A stretch of 64,000 nucleotides of DNA from SIG299 sp964544055 (GTDB lineage Bacteria; Bacillota; Clostridia; Lachnospirales; Lachnospiraceae), in contig CAZJAA010000001.1 in NCBI GenBank assembly GCA_964544055.1, positions 1 through 64,000 of the forward strand, in the 5' to 3' direction. Shown here in pieces: positions 25,696 to 34,457 of this stretch. Numbering within the stretch: the first letter of the stretch is position 1; every line of letters begins with the position of its first letter. The translations under genes and the position numbers were made by a program. The notes under the pieces are model-generated. The model ran no database searches. It saw only the letters and a program-made list of their open reading frames with translations, and was not told the DNA's origin.

Positions 25696-26046
25696 TTAAA
25701 GTGTTTCCACTTCAATCAGTTTTCCATCTCTCCAGACTCTTTCCAAATCATAAAACAGGCGGTCTTCTTTGGAAAACACATGAACTACAACGTCATTATA
25801 GTCCATTAAAATCCAGCCGGAGCTTTTTACGCCTTCCATGCGTTCTGCATGAATATTTTCCTTTAGAAGCTCCTCTTCTACGTTATCAACCAGGGATTCC
25901 ACATGCGGCGCATTGGAGCCGTTTGCAATGATAAAATAATCTGCAACCGTGGAAAGACTGCCAATTTCAATAATTTTGATATCTTCTGCCTTTTTGTCGT
26001 TTAAGGCATCATATGCTTTTTTTACGATTAACTTTGTACGTTCCAT
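25696..26046 (-). CDS. rsfS: Ribosome silencing factor RsfS
   Basis: A 116-residue protein that binds ribosomal protein L14 and blocks subunit joining when nutrients are short. Family marks: DYFIIANGSNAPHVESLVDNVEE, then EGVKSSGWILMDYNDVVVHVF and FYDLERVWRD. The ATG at 26046 follows GGAGG by 5 bases. It is the last gene of the nadD-yqeK-rsfS set, the standard arrangement. Confidence 0.95.
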   Translation of the reverse strand: MERTKLIVKKAYDALNDKKAEDIKIIEIGSLSTVADYFIIANGSNAPHVESLVDNVEEELLKENIHAERMEGVKSSGWILMDYNDVVVHVFSKEDRLFYDLERVWRDGKLIEVETL

Positions 26047-26097
26047 TTTTACCTCCATTTTTTGGCAACTTATTATAGCATTTACATTTTTGAATCC

Positions 26098-26703
26098 TTA
26101 TTTAAACTGCCCTTCTCCTACTGTTCCTTTATAAAATTCATACACTTTATAAGTCATGGGATCTGTGTCCTTTTTTGTTGTTTCAAAATAACGTATGGTA
26201 TTTTTACTTACAAGCAGCGTTGCCCGGTCTAAATCGATAAATGCAATTTTTCTTATTTCATCTAACGAAGGAACGGTGGGCTGGGTACGTTCCGGTTCCA
26301 GATAATCAGCCAGATAAACAATCTGCTCTAATTTGCTCATATCCGGACGACCGAGTGTATGGTTACGAATTGCAAGTAACATATCCTCCTGCATAATTCC
26401 ATACTCTGTTTTTGCAAGATATGCTCCGTAAACGGCATGAATCAGGTCCGGAATGCGCCTTTCGTGCTCTGACATAGGAAGCTGAAGCATTTGACATTGC
26501 TTTAGCATATCTTCTTCCGGGTAATTTTTTGCACAATCATGCAACAGACCTGCAACTAGTGCATCCCTGTGTGAAATATCATGACACATTGCCAGAGAGG
26601 CAGAAAGATAGGCGACTCCCAACGTGTGAAGATATCGTTTTGGAGTTAGCTGCTGCAGCAGTTTATGTTCTAATGTAAGGACTAATTCGTTGGAAATTTC
26701 CAT
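26098..26703 (-). CDS. yqeK: HD-domain hydrolase YqeK
   Basis: A 201-residue HD-family phosphohydrolase. Metal-binding residues are visible in RYLHTLGVAYLSASLA, the HD pair in AGLLHDCAKNY, then DLIHAVYGAYLA and ADYLEPERTQP. YqeK family members hydrolyse diadenosine tetraphosphate symmetrically, so a stress-alarmone clearing role is likely. Its start overlaps the end of nadD by 22 bases, indicating coupling. Confidence 0.93.
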   Translation of the reverse strand: MEISNELVLTLEHKLLQQLTPKRYLHTLGVAYLSASLAMCHDISHRDALVAGLLHDCAKNYPEEDMLKQCQMLQLPMSEHERRIPDLIHAVYGAYLAKTEYGIMQEDMLLAIRNHTLGRPDMSKLEQIVYLADYLEPERTQPTVPSLDEIRKIAFIDLDRATLLVSKNTIRYFETTKKDTDPMTYKVYEFYKGTVGEGQFK

Positions 26704-27299
26704 AATTTATGCTCCATAATATATTGTAGTACCTTTTCCGGCACCATCTTTTCCAGCTTTTCATAATTCTGTTGTGTACATAGTGCACGAATCTGCTGTG
26801 AGGAAATCTGCAGTTCTGGCAAATCTAACAGTGTTACTTTTGTTCCAAATTGCTGATTTAAATAGTTTGCTTGCTGTAATAAAGTTTCTTTGGAATACCC
26901 ATTCCGCCCCGCAGCCAGTAAACTGGCATGTGCAGAAATAACATCCGGCTTTACCCAATTCTGAAATTTCATAAAGGCATCCCCACCGATAATAAAATAA
27001 AACTCTTTGTTGGGATATTGTTGCGTCAGAGCCTCTAACGTGTCTGCGGTATAAGTAAATCCGGGACGGTCAATTTCAAAAGAGGATGCTTGAAATTGCG
27101 GAAATTTTTCCAGGGCAAGCTGCACCATAGAAAATCTTTTCTCTGCATTTAAAAGCTCGTTCGTTGCTTTATGGGCAGGCAGCCCAGAGGGCATAAACCA
27201 TATTTCGTCCAGTGACTGTTGCTGCAATGCTGCTTCTGCCAGTGTAAGATGTCCATTATGAACCGGATTAAAGGTACCTCCCATGATACCAATTTTCAT
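26682..27299 (-). CDS. nadD: Nicotinate-nucleotide adenylyltransferase
   Basis: A 205-residue nucleotidyltransferase making nicotinate adenine dinucleotide from NaMN and ATP in NAD synthesis. Motifs: GIMGGTFNPVHNGHL at the start (substrate and ATP binding, with HxGH-like NGHL) and the ISSQQIR motif (ISSTxIR type) near the C-terminus. GGGGAGG precedes the ATG. It is followed by yqeK and rsfS in the conserved order. Confidence 0.96.
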   Translation of the reverse strand: MKIGIMGGTFNPVHNGHLTLAEAALQQQSLDEIWFMPSGLPAHKATNELLNAEKRFSMVQLALEKFPQFQASSFEIDRPGFTYTADTLEALTQQYPNKEFYFIIGGDAFMKFQNWVKPDVISAHASLLAAGRNGYSKETLLQQANYLNQQFGTKVTLLDLPELQISSQQIRALCTQQNYEKLEKMVPEKVLQYIMEHKLWKFPTN

Positions 27300-27364
27300 A
27301 AAGGATTACCTCCCCTGTTTATTTTTTCCAGAATTCTTTTCAATCAAATTATTCTGAGAAAAAA

Positions 27365-27655
27365 TTATTTTGGTAATTCAATTTTCTTTTTGTTTTTCGA
27401 CTCTTTGTAAAGCACAATTTTTCTGCCAATTACCTGAACTACTTCGGAATGGGTGCGGTCTGCCAACACCTGTGCTAGTTCCTTTGGCTCATCATCGCAG
27501 TTTTTCAAAACATTGATTTTTACTAATTCTCTTGCTTCCAGAATTTCAATAATACTTTCCGTAAATTCCGGAGTTAGACTTGCTTTTCCAATCTGAAATA
27601 CCGAATCAAAATTCATGGCAAGTCCTTTTAAATAAGAACGTTGTTTGCTTGTCAT
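27365..27655 (-). CDS. yhbY: YhbY/CRM-domain ribosome assembly protein
   Basis: A 96-residue single CRM-domain RNA-binding protein that associates with pre-50S particles. Family pattern: SKQRSYLKGLAMNFDSVFQIGKASLTPEF, then ELVKINVLKNC and VVQVIGRKIVLYK. The ATG at 27655 has GGAG 8 bases upstream; the longer frame to 27712 enters a structured intergenic element. It lies between obgE and nadD, as in many Clostridia. Confidence 0.93.
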   Translation of the reverse strand: MTSKQRSYLKGLAMNFDSVFQIGKASLTPEFTESIIEILEARELVKINVLKNCDDEPKELAQVLADRTHSEVVQVIGRKIVLYKESKNKKKIELPK

Positions 27656-27699
27656 TATGCTATGCTCCTTTCTTAAGTAGCTTACAATTTTGCTGCTGT

Positions 27700-27850
27700 T
27701 AAGTAAGTTCAAAAACCACGTCTAAAAACTGCGTTTTCAGACGTGAGGACCGCATGGCGTCCCTTTCTCCAAGTATACCGGCAGCTTTTGGCTGGAAACC
27801 AAGTTTTCCGTCAGAAAGCTGCCGGTATACTTGGTTTTTGAACTTACTTA
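27700..27850 (-). ncRNA. Structured element between obgE and yhbY (candidate RNA or small repeat)
   Basis: A 19-bp perfect outer inverted repeat (27700-27718 and 27832-27850) closes three inner hairpins: arms 27717-27723/27739-27745 with a further inner stem; 27747-27750/59-62 with a two-pair extension; and a 20-bp perfect stem 27769-27788/27815-27834 with a smaller hairpin in its loop. The right outer arm covers the obgE stop codon. Nearly every base is paired in a four-way junction. It could be a structured 3' UTR or intercistronic RNA in the obgE-yhbY transcript, or a MITE-like element with 19-bp terminal repeats. It does not match a riboswitch I know. Confidence 0.6.
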
Positions 27851-29136
27851 TAGTAATCAAATTCTAGTCCATACATGCGGACGGTATCTCCGTCTTTAAT
27901 GCCGAGTGCTTCCAGTTCTTCTAAAATTCCATTATCTTTCAGAAACTTCTGGAAAAATTCAAAGCCCTTTTCAGAATCAATGTTTGTGTAACCAAGCATC
28001 TTATCAATGCGTGGTCCTTCGACTACATAAACGTCATCTTCTTCATTATATTCGACAAAATATGGTTCTGTAGCGGCTTCCAGAGAATCCATGGAGAATT
28101 CCTTTTCAAAGACAATTGGAGCATCTTCTACTTTCTTTAACATGTCATTGACGTAATAAAGCAATTCGTCGATGCCTTCTCCGGTAGCAGCAGAAATCGG
28201 AAAAATTTTCATGCCTTCCGGTTCAAGTTCTGTTTTGAGCAGTTCCATGGCAATATCTTTTTCTTCTCCATACAGAACATCCAGTTTATTAGCTGCAATG
28301 ACCTGTTGTTTATTTTCCAACCCTTTATTATAGGCAAATAATTCTTTATTGATGGCACGAATGTCTTCTACCGGGTCACGTCCTTCTGTGCCGGCGGCAT
28401 CTACTACATGAATTAATACCTTTGTTCGTTCAATATGGCGCAGAAATTCATGTCCTAAGCCAACGCCTTCGGAAGCACCTTCGATTAAGCCAGGAATATC
28501 GGCAATTACAAAACCACCTTCGCCATTTTTCAAGTCTACTACACCAAGATTTGGATTTAAGGTAGTAAAATGATAATTGGCAATCTTTGGTCTTGCGTTA
28601 GATACCCGACTCAAAAATGTTGATTTTCCAACGTTTGGAAAACCTACCAGACCAACGTCTGCAATTACCTTCAATTCCAAAATCACATTGAGTTCCAGAT
28701 ATTTCTGCCCCGGCTGGGCATACATCGGCACCTGCATAGTTGCTGTTGCGTAATGCTGGTTTCCTTTTCCTCCTTTGCCGCCGCGCAAAATGGTTTCTCT
28801 CTTATTTCCATGGGACATATCGGCAATTACCTTACCACTGGCGGCATCACGGATAACGGTTCCTTCCGGAACTTTTAAAATAACATCCTTGCCGTCATGA
28901 CCAGTACAATTGTTTTTGCCGCCGTTTTCCCCATCTTCTGCACAATACTTACGAATATATCGATATTCTGCCAGGGTATTCATTCCTGTATCTACTTCAA
29001 AAATAACGTCTCCACCGCGGCCACCATCACCACCGTTTGGACCGCCGGCCGCTACAAACAGCTCTCTTCGAAAGCTTACATGGCCATCTCCGCCCTTTCC
29101 GGAGCGAATATAAATTTCAGCTCTGTCAGCAAACAT
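27844..29136 (-). CDS. obgE: GTPase ObgE
   Basis: A 430-residue ribosome-assembly GTPase. The Gly-rich Obg fold fills residues 1-158 (SGKGGDGHVSFRREL, GGPNGGDGGRGGD). The G domain follows with GFPNVGKST (G1), DIPGLIEGA (G3) and NKLD (G4). The last 70 residues form the OCT domain typical of Gram-positive Obg (YVVEGPRIDKMLGYTN). GAAGAGGA precedes the ATG. It is separated from rpmA by a terminator, so it likely has its own promoter in the 29137-29235 gap, though none is obvious. Confidence 0.96.
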   Translation of the reverse strand: MFADRAEIYIRSGKGGDGHVSFRRELFVAAGGPNGGDGGRGGDVIFEVDTGMNTLAEYRYIRKYCAEDGENGGKNNCTGHDGKDVILKVPEGTVIRDAASGKVIADMSHGNKRETILRGGKGGKGNQHYATATMQVPMYAQPGQKYLELNVILELKVIADVGLVGFPNVGKSTFLSRVSNARPKIANYHFTTLNPNLGVVDLKNGEGGFVIADIPGLIEGASEGVGLGHEFLRHIERTKVLIHVVDAAGTEGRDPVEDIRAINKELFAYNKGLENKQQVIAANKLDVLYGEEKDIAMELLKTELEPEGMKIFPISAATGEGIDELLYYVNDMLKKVEDAPIVFEKEFSMDSLEAATEPYFVEYNEEDDVYVVEGPRIDKMLGYTNIDSEKGFEFFQKFLKDNGILEELEALGIKDGDTVRMYGLEFDYYK

Positions 29137-29235
29137 AACTATCCTCTTCTTTCTCTGTCGGTTTCAGCATAGTCATGGCTGATTCCGTCCTAAAAAATTG
29201 CCAGCTTCTTTTTTAATAGTTTCCTGTTGTTTGAA

Positions 29236-29280
29236 GAAAAAAACCCTAAATCCAGGAAAAGCTTCTTGAATTCAGGGTTT
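29236..29280 (-). terminator. Terminator of the rplU-prp-rpmA operon
   Basis: AAACCCT (29241-29247) pairs with AGGGTTT (29274-29280) and extends with mismatches toward a loop; on the - strand the stem runs into a seven-base T-tract. It lies 12 bases past the rpmA stop. Confidence 0.8.
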
Positions 29281-29291
29281 CGTTGGTTACT

Positions 29292-29579
29292 TTATTCAGC
29301 TTCAACAGGATAAACAGAAGCCTGCTTCTTGTCTCTGCCTTTTCTTTCAAATCTTAATACGCCGTCAACCAGAGCATATAATGTATCATCGCCACCGCGA
29401 CCTACGTTTACACCCGGATGAATCTTTGTTCCACGCTGTCTGTAAAGAATGTTACCAGCTAAAACAAACTGACCATCGGCTCTCTTTGCACCAAGTCTCT
29501 TAGACTCAGAATCTCTACCGTTCTTAGTAGAACCAACGCCCTTTTTATGAGCAAATAACTGAAGGTTCATCTTAAACAT
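29292..29579 (-). CDS. rpmA: 50S ribosomal protein L27 with cleavable leader
   Basis: A 95-residue L27, a protein at the peptidyl-transferase centre. The N-terminus has the extra leader seen in Firmicutes (MNLQLF before AHKKGVGS), which the Prp protease removes to expose the functional Ala-His-Lys-Lys tail. GGAGG lies 8 bases before the ATG used here. The protease gene prp is directly upstream in the same operon. Confidence 0.97.
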   Translation of the reverse strand: MFKMNLQLFAHKKGVGSTKNGRDSESKRLGAKRADGQFVLAGNILYRQRGTKIHPGVNVGRGGDDTLYALVDGVLRFERKGRDKKQASVYPVEAE

Positions 29580-29619
29580 AACCTTTACCTCCTTTAGAAA
29601 TACGCATAGCCACTAAGGA

Positions 29620-29940
29620 TTATGCTTTTACTGTTATAAAACGTTTTCCGTAATCATGTTCGATTCCTTCTAAACCAAGGAATAAAGAATCCATAAGCAA
29701 CGAAGATTTGCTACTTACTTCCGAAACAATAATAAACTCAACCAGTCCGGATTTTTCATCCTGCGCACAGGAAAATTTGTCTTCTGTAAACGCTTCTATT
29801 GAATTAATTGTGTTGAGAACAAGCGCAGACACAGCTGCACATATAATATCATTGCCATGCTTTGCATATCCAGCATGTCCAAGACAGCGGAATCCTGTAT
29901 TCTCACCCTGTTCGTTTTTTATCCTTGTAATTTCAATCAT
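29620..29940 (-). CDS. prp: Ribosomal-processing cysteine protease Prp
   Basis: A 106-residue cysteine protease that trims the N-terminus of L27. The catalytic His is in CLGHAGYAKHG and the Cys in DIICAAVSALVLNTINSIE, the classic family motifs. It sits between rplU and rpmA, the universal location. It is essential in Staphylococcus, which suggests the same here. Confidence 0.96.
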   Translation of the reverse strand: MIEITRIKNEQGENTGFRCLGHAGYAKHGNDIICAAVSALVLNTINSIEAFTEDKFSCAQDEKSGLVEFIIVSEVSSKSSLLMDSLFLGLEGIEHDYGKRFITVKA

Positions 29941-29942
29941 GA

Positions 29943-30233
29943 TTAAGCATTAATCTTTTCAATCTTAACCTTTGTGTAAGACTGTCTGTGACCATTCTTA
30001 TTGTGGTATCCGGTCTTTCTCTTGTACTTGTAAACAATAACCTTCTTGCCCTTAACGTCACCAATTACAGTTGCGCTAACGTTTCCACCAACCTTTACAT
30101 CTCCGTCATTGATTGTAAGAACGGAATCGAATGTAACAGTCTGACCAGCTTCTACTCCAAGCTTTTCTACATTAATGATATCGCCTTCGGCTACTTTGTA
30201 CTGCTTACCACCTGTTGCAATAATTGCGTACAT
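29943..30233 (-). CDS. rplU: 50S ribosomal protein L21
   Basis: A 96-residue L21 (MYAIIATGGKQYKVAEGD at the start; TGYHNKNGHRQSYTKVKIEKI at the end). The ATG at 30233 has GGAGG 6 bases upstream; the longer frame reads back through the leader region and is rejected. First gene of rplU-prp-rpmA. Confidence 0.97.
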   Translation of the reverse strand: MYAIIATGGKQYKVAEGDIINVEKLGVEAGQTVTFDSVLTINDGDVKVGGNVSATVIGDVKGKKVIVYKYKRKTGYHNKNGHRQSYTKVKIEKINA

Positions 30234-30312
30234 ATGGCACCTCCTATTATCATTACTCGCCAGCTTTGGTGCTGTCAAAGGACAGACTTCAACCTCGCTG
30301 TGCGGCATACTC
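30234..30312 (-). promoter_or_regulatory. Probable L21 leader region
   Basis: About 75 bases of 5' UTR lie between the promoter and the rplU ribosome site. The segment contains complementary stretches (CTGTC/GACAG at about 30281-30291) and a GCCG...TGGCG pairing possibility, consistent with the autoregulatory L21 leader known in Firmicutes. I infer it from position and modest folding, without a model comparison. Confidence 0.5.
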
Positions 30313-30316
30313 ATAA

Positions 30317-30345
30317 AATATAACATAGAAAATAATGTGTGTCAA
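30317..30345 (-). promoter_or_regulatory. Promoter of rplU-prp-rpmA
   Basis: On the - strand, TTGACA (30345-30340), a 17-base spacer and TATATT (30322-30317). It abuts the end of the GGDEF gene, so the ribosomal genes are driven independently of it. Confidence 0.85.
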
Positions 30346-30353
30346 GCAAAAAA

Positions 30354-32342
30354 TTAAAATTTTCCATTGAAGCTTTCTGCTTTACATTTCGTTGTTTTTC
30401 TGTTAGGACGAAAGCCTGTTTTTTCTTTTATTATTTCTTTGTTTACATACATCTGTTCATCTGCAGATTTCATAATTTCATCCGGAGACAATATGGTATC
30501 TGCGGTATAGCGTTGAAAACCACCGGCAACATAAACCGGATATTCTCGCTTTCCTTTTTTGTTCAGAGCATTTAATCTGGTATGAATTTTTTCAAGGCAT
30601 TTTTCTGCTGCTTCTTCTGTGACATTGCCAAGAACCAGTTTCACATATTCATCTCCACCAATGCGGAAATTGTATTCTTTTCTTGCTTCCGGAAAATAAG
30701 TTTGTGAAATTATCCGTGCTGTCTGACAGATAACGTCATCTCCGGCTACATGTCCGTAAGTATCATTAATATATTTCAGACCATTGTTGTCAAAGAAAAG
30801 GAATATAAAGCTTTCCTCCGAACCAATATCCGTAATCATTTCGGACAGCATCTGATTATAGCCGTTCCGGTTATATAAGCCGGTCATTGTATCCGTGATG
30901 GCACGGGTTTCGGCTGCCTGGTGCAATGCTTCCACCGCATATTGGCGGCGCAATGATTCTAAAGAAGCATTTACCTTACGAACCCACATAACATACACGT
31001 CATCATAGACATAATTTTCGCACTCCGTGTTGTAGCTTATGACAATATATCCAAAACAGTTTTTTCCAAAATGAAGTACATTGAAATAGTAGATGGCAGG
31101 CTTCTCAGACAGGCTTCCGAAACCAGGCATATACTCTTTTCTTGGAAATACAACGTTTGCCATAAAACGGATATCACGGATATTTTTATTTCTTTCATCC
31201 CCCGGATGCTTGTTTAAGGCATAAATCACGTTGTCTGTAAATGTACCTTCATGTTCCATGGCACTTAACGAATTCCAGTCTTCGCACAGACAGATGCTCA
31301 GGTTGCTGAACCGCTTTATAAATCCAGGAGTTTCATCTGCATACCAGTCAACTTTCCAGATGAGGGCATGAATGTCATCTGAAGAAATCATGTCTTCCAG
31401 CATAAAATTATACATGGAATGAAAACCGTCCAACGTATTGGCATTGGCAATCTGGTAAACATATTTCTTTTCGATTTTGCAGCCACAGGATTTATTGATA
31501 ACCAGACGTTCTTTTGCTTCAAACTCCGGAAAATTGGTAAGACCAAGCTCTTCAAAAATATAATGCATTGCCTTTTCTGCAATTTCGCCGATATTTCTCA
31601 TCGCAGAGGTAATTGGATAATCACCGGAAGAAGCATTTCCTGCATGATCGAAGCCGGTGATGAGAATATCTTCCGGAATGCGGTAGCCGCGTGCTTCTAA
31701 AGCTTTATACACACTGACCGCCATAGCATCATTGGCACAGGCAATTGCCTGCGGAAGTCCTTTTTTTGAATTGCAAAGTGCTTCTACTACACGATCTCCT
31801 TCGTTGTACCAGAAGTCTCCATAAAAGACACGCTCCTCGTTGATTGGAATATTGTGCCGTTGTAATGCCTGATAATAGCCATTTAAGCGGCTGATACTAT
31901 GCGGATGCCCTTCTACACCTGTCATAAATGCAATGTCTGTACAATGATGCTCATCAATCAGGTGAGAAACGACATAATCAACGGATTCTGTATCATCACA
32001 GAAAAACTGTTTAAATCCTTCGGCTTCTATGTCCAGAGAAACCTTTGGACCGTGGAAGTTATCACGGATGTATGCGAGAACCTCCTGACCGTCTGTGGGT
32101 GATGCTTGCAGGGTATCTGGCAATACAATAACTGCATCCATGGTATCAAAATTTGCCAGCATTACATTCTGCGTTTCTCCGCTTTGAAAGCCCGGGTATC
32201 CTCCTGTATATATCATGGCAGAGAATACTGCAACATTGCTTCCGACGGCAAAGGCATTGTTGCGGATGTGTTTTAGTAATTCTGCCTGAAAAGGAAGGTT
32301 TGGCTGCCCTAAAAATACACCAATACATTTTCTTCTTTCCAT
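30354..32342 (-). CDS. LacI-type sensor fused to GGDEF diguanylate cyclase
   Basis: A 662-residue cytoplasmic protein. Residues about 1-290 form a periplasmic-binding-protein-like ligand domain of the LacI/GalR kind (CIGVFLGQPNLPFQ, AFMTGVEGHPHSISRLNGY, AIACANDAMAVSVYKALE, ILITGFDHA) but with no DNA-binding helix-turn-helix and no signal peptide. A middle region (300-485) is unassigned. Residues about 490-650 form a GGDEF domain (DTMTGLYNRNGY, FFDNNGLKYINDTYGHVAGDDV, RIGGDEY), so it should make cyclic di-GMP. No RxxD inhibitory site is visible before GGDEY. It may couple a small ligand, perhaps a sugar, to c-di-GMP. It lies 17 bases after rng and is inserted in a conserved ribosomal neighbourhood. 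Confidence 0.88.
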   Translation of the reverse strand: MERRKCIGVFLGQPNLPFQAELLKHIRNNAFAVGSNVAVFSAMIYTGGYPGFQSGETQNVMLANFDTMDAVIVLPDTLQASPTDGQEVLAYIRDNFHGPKVSLDIEAEGFKQFFCDDTESVDYVVSHLIDEHHCTDIAFMTGVEGHPHSISRLNGYYQALQRHNIPINEERVFYGDFWYNEGDRVVEALCNSKKGLPQAIACANDAMAVSVYKALEARGYRIPEDILITGFDHAGNASSGDYPITSAMRNIGEIAEKAMHYIFEELGLTNFPEFEAKERLVINKSCGCKIEKKYVYQIANANTLDGFHSMYNFMLEDMISSDDIHALIWKVDWYADETPGFIKRFSNLSICLCEDWNSLSAMEHEGTFTDNVIYALNKHPGDERNKNIRDIRFMANVVFPRKEYMPGFGSLSEKPAIYYFNVLHFGKNCFGYIVISYNTECENYVYDDVYVMWVRKVNASLESLRRQYAVEALHQAAETRAITDTMTGLYNRNGYNQMLSEMITDIGSEESFIFLFFDNNGLKYINDTYGHVAGDDVICQTARIISQTYFPEARKEYNFRIGGDEYVKLVLGNVTEEAAEKCLEKIHTRLNALNKKGKREYPVYVAGGFQRYTADTILSPDEIMKSADEQMYVNKEIIKEKTGFRPNRKTTKCKAESFNGKF

Positions 32343-32359
32343 GTTCGTCCCCTTACTTT

Positions 32360-33574
32360 TTACTGTGCATCGTCTAATTGCTCTGCCAGTGTTTTGTAAA
32401 CTTTTTTTCTGGTTATTTCCATTAAGCCAAGTTTTGTAATATCAACAACTTCCGTTTGTACGGAATCCTGCCGGAACAGGTTGCGCAATTCTTCTTTTAG
32501 AGCTTCCTCTCTGACCGGATCAGCTAAATTTATGAAGTCTATCAGAATAATGCCTGAAAGGTTGCGAAGCCTTATCTGAGCCGCAATTTCATGAGCCGCT
32601 TCCATGTTAATCTTAAAAAATGTTTCTTCTAACAAAGAACTGCCGGAAGCTTTTTTTCCTGCAACTGCCTTGCCGGTGTTTACATCAATTACGGTCAGGG
32701 CTTCGGTCGGATCAATCACAATGGTTGCTCCGGATTTTAAATAGACCGTTCGTTGCAGGGCTTTATCCATAAAATGATTGATGCGATATCTTATGTTAAT
32801 TTCATTGGCATCTTCCATCAGCTCCAGTTCCGTTTTCTTTCCATCGGAGGTTTGGGAAGGATATTTTTTCAGGTAATGCTCAAATTCTTTATATACCGAA
32901 GGAAGATTGGTAATTACTTTGCTCATGGCATAATTTCTGTTGTCGCGAAGTTGCACAAGATATTCCGGAAGCTCTTGCCAGAGCTGGGTGTATTTTGTTT
33001 TATGGACAGCTGTTTTCAATAATTGTTCATATTCTGAAAACAACTGTCTTGCCTCTTCGCTAAGTTCTTTTTGAGACGCATACATGGCATTTGTTCTGAG
33101 AACAATTCCTACCCCTTCTTTTTGAAAGGCTTCCATCTCTTTTTTTAATGTATTTCTGAGCACCTTTTGCGATATTTTTTTAGATATCTGGATGCCTTTG
33201 CCGCCATGTACCAGTACGACATACCGACCGGTCAGCGAAAAAGAGGTGCTTACTACAGGTGCTTTTGTTTTTACATCTTCCTTTGTAACCTGAACAAAAA
33301 GCTCATCCCCAATGGAGATTTTTTTCGGAGACTGTTTTTTTACATAGACAGGCTCTGTTGCGGAAGATAAATCCAGATAGCAGGAAAGCTGTTCTGAAAT
33401 ATTTACAAATGCTGCATTAATGTTTTTTACAATATTGTCTACTCTTCCGATATAGATATTTCCAACACAGGCTGTCTGCTTTTTTCTGCATGCAGAAACC
33501 TGAATCATCTGTTTATTTTCAAAAACGGCACTGATAATGCTGTTTTTATAATTTGTAATAATCAGCTCGTTCAT
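32360..33574 (-). CDS. rng: Ribonuclease E/G family protein
   Basis: A 404-residue endoribonuclease. The N-terminal S1-like region (VGNIYIGRVDNIVKNINAAFVNI) and the catalytic core with acidic metal ligands (TVIDVNTGKAV and IILIDFINL) mark the RNase G type. It lacks the long C-terminal scaffold of RNase E. It processes rRNA and mRNA 5' ends. It follows the DUF2344 gene and precedes rplU in related genomes, as here apart from the GGDEF gene. Confidence 0.93.
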   Translation of the reverse strand: MNELIITNYKNSIISAVFENKQMIQVSACRKKQTACVGNIYIGRVDNIVKNINAAFVNISEQLSCYLDLSSATEPVYVKKQSPKKISIGDELFVQVTKEDVKTKAPVVSTSFSLTGRYVVLVHGGKGIQISKKISQKVLRNTLKKEMEAFQKEGVGIVLRTNAMYASQKELSEEARQLFSEYEQLLKTAVHKTKYTQLWQELPEYLVQLRDNRNYAMSKVITNLPSVYKEFEHYLKKYPSQTSDGKKTELELMEDANEINIRYRINHFMDKALQRTVYLKSGATIVIDPTEALTVIDVNTGKAVAGKKASGSSLLEETFFKINMEAAHEIAAQIRLRNLSGIILIDFINLADPVREEALKEELRNLFRQDSVQTEVVDITKLGLMEITRKKVYKTLAEQLDDAQ

Positions 33575-33625
33575 TTTGCCTGAACTGCTCCTTTCGCACG
33601 AAACTATTCGTGGTTTGTTTTCCTA

Positions 33626-34432
33626 TTAATATTTGTGGTAATCCAGAAGCGGAACAAGCTTTCGTTCCGGCATAGTACCTTCCTGTGCACGACGCATAAT
33701 TTCAGCCTGGGATACCTTGCGCAGCGATAAATCGGCAAACGTTTCCAAACGGTGAATCTGGTAAGCATAAGGATTATAATTCTGTCCAAGATAAGAATAA
33801 AACGCTTCCATAACCGTATCCGGCTTTACGTTGTTGACACTTCCGGCAGATAAAAGCATATAAAATACAAGGCCGTTTTCATAGACTCCTGAAAATTCCG
33901 TTGTTTCACCTTTCGCAGCTGCATCAAAAATAAACTGCTTTAAATTAATTTCTGCTTCTGTTTTTTTGGATTTTTTTAATACCGGGATAGAATCCTGAGC
34001 AACAAACCGGCAGAATGCTTCCTGCAGAGCTTCTTTTGTGAATGACTCTTCATAACCGTCCTTTTTCATAACAAGATAAGAGGAAGCAGCTACCAGGGCC
34101 ATGGCTGTTTCGCGTTTTACCTGCGGAATGGGCGGCGGAAGAATTTCTGCCGATAAAATCCGCATTCCATCCGTCATAACAGAATTTAAACACGTTACAA
34201 GTTCCTCCATGGATGGAGCAGAGTGCAGTTCGACATCAAAATATTCACTTTCACTTGTCTGCCCTACACCAAGCGGTGCAGCAAAGGACATAATCTGATG
34301 AGGGTTAAAGCCTTCTGTATAGGCAACATCCAGACCGGAACGCCGGATTGCCTTTTGAAAATAACGCATAACATCCAGATGGCTGATAAATTTCATAGTA
34401 TTATATTTTGCAAATTTAATTCTAACGTCCAT
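33626..34432 (-). CDS. TIGR03936/DUF2344 radical-SAM-linked protein
   Basis: A 268-residue protein of the DUF2344 family (RIKFAKYNTMKFISHLDVMRYFQKAIRRS, then GFNPHQIMSFAAPLGVGQTSE). These proteins nearly always lie beside a TIGR03960-type radical SAM enzyme, sometimes fused to it, so they probably work together, perhaps in RNA or cofactor modification. The molecular role is unknown. The gene starts 25 bases after the end of that partner. Confidence 0.9.
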   Translation of the reverse strand: MDVRIKFAKYNTMKFISHLDVMRYFQKAIRRSGLDVAYTEGFNPHQIMSFAAPLGVGQTSESEYFDVELHSAPSMEELVTCLNSVMTDGMRILSAEILPPPIPQVKRETAMALVAASSYLVMKKDGYEESFTKEALQEAFCRFVAQDSIPVLKKSKKTEAEINLKQFIFDAAAKGETTEFSGVYENGLVFYMLLSAGSVNNVKPDTVMEAFYSYLGQNYNPYAYQIHRLETFADLSLRKVSQAEIMRRAQEGTMPERKLVPLLDYHKY

Positions 34433-34457
34433 TTGTTATTCTCTTTTCTATGTTTCT

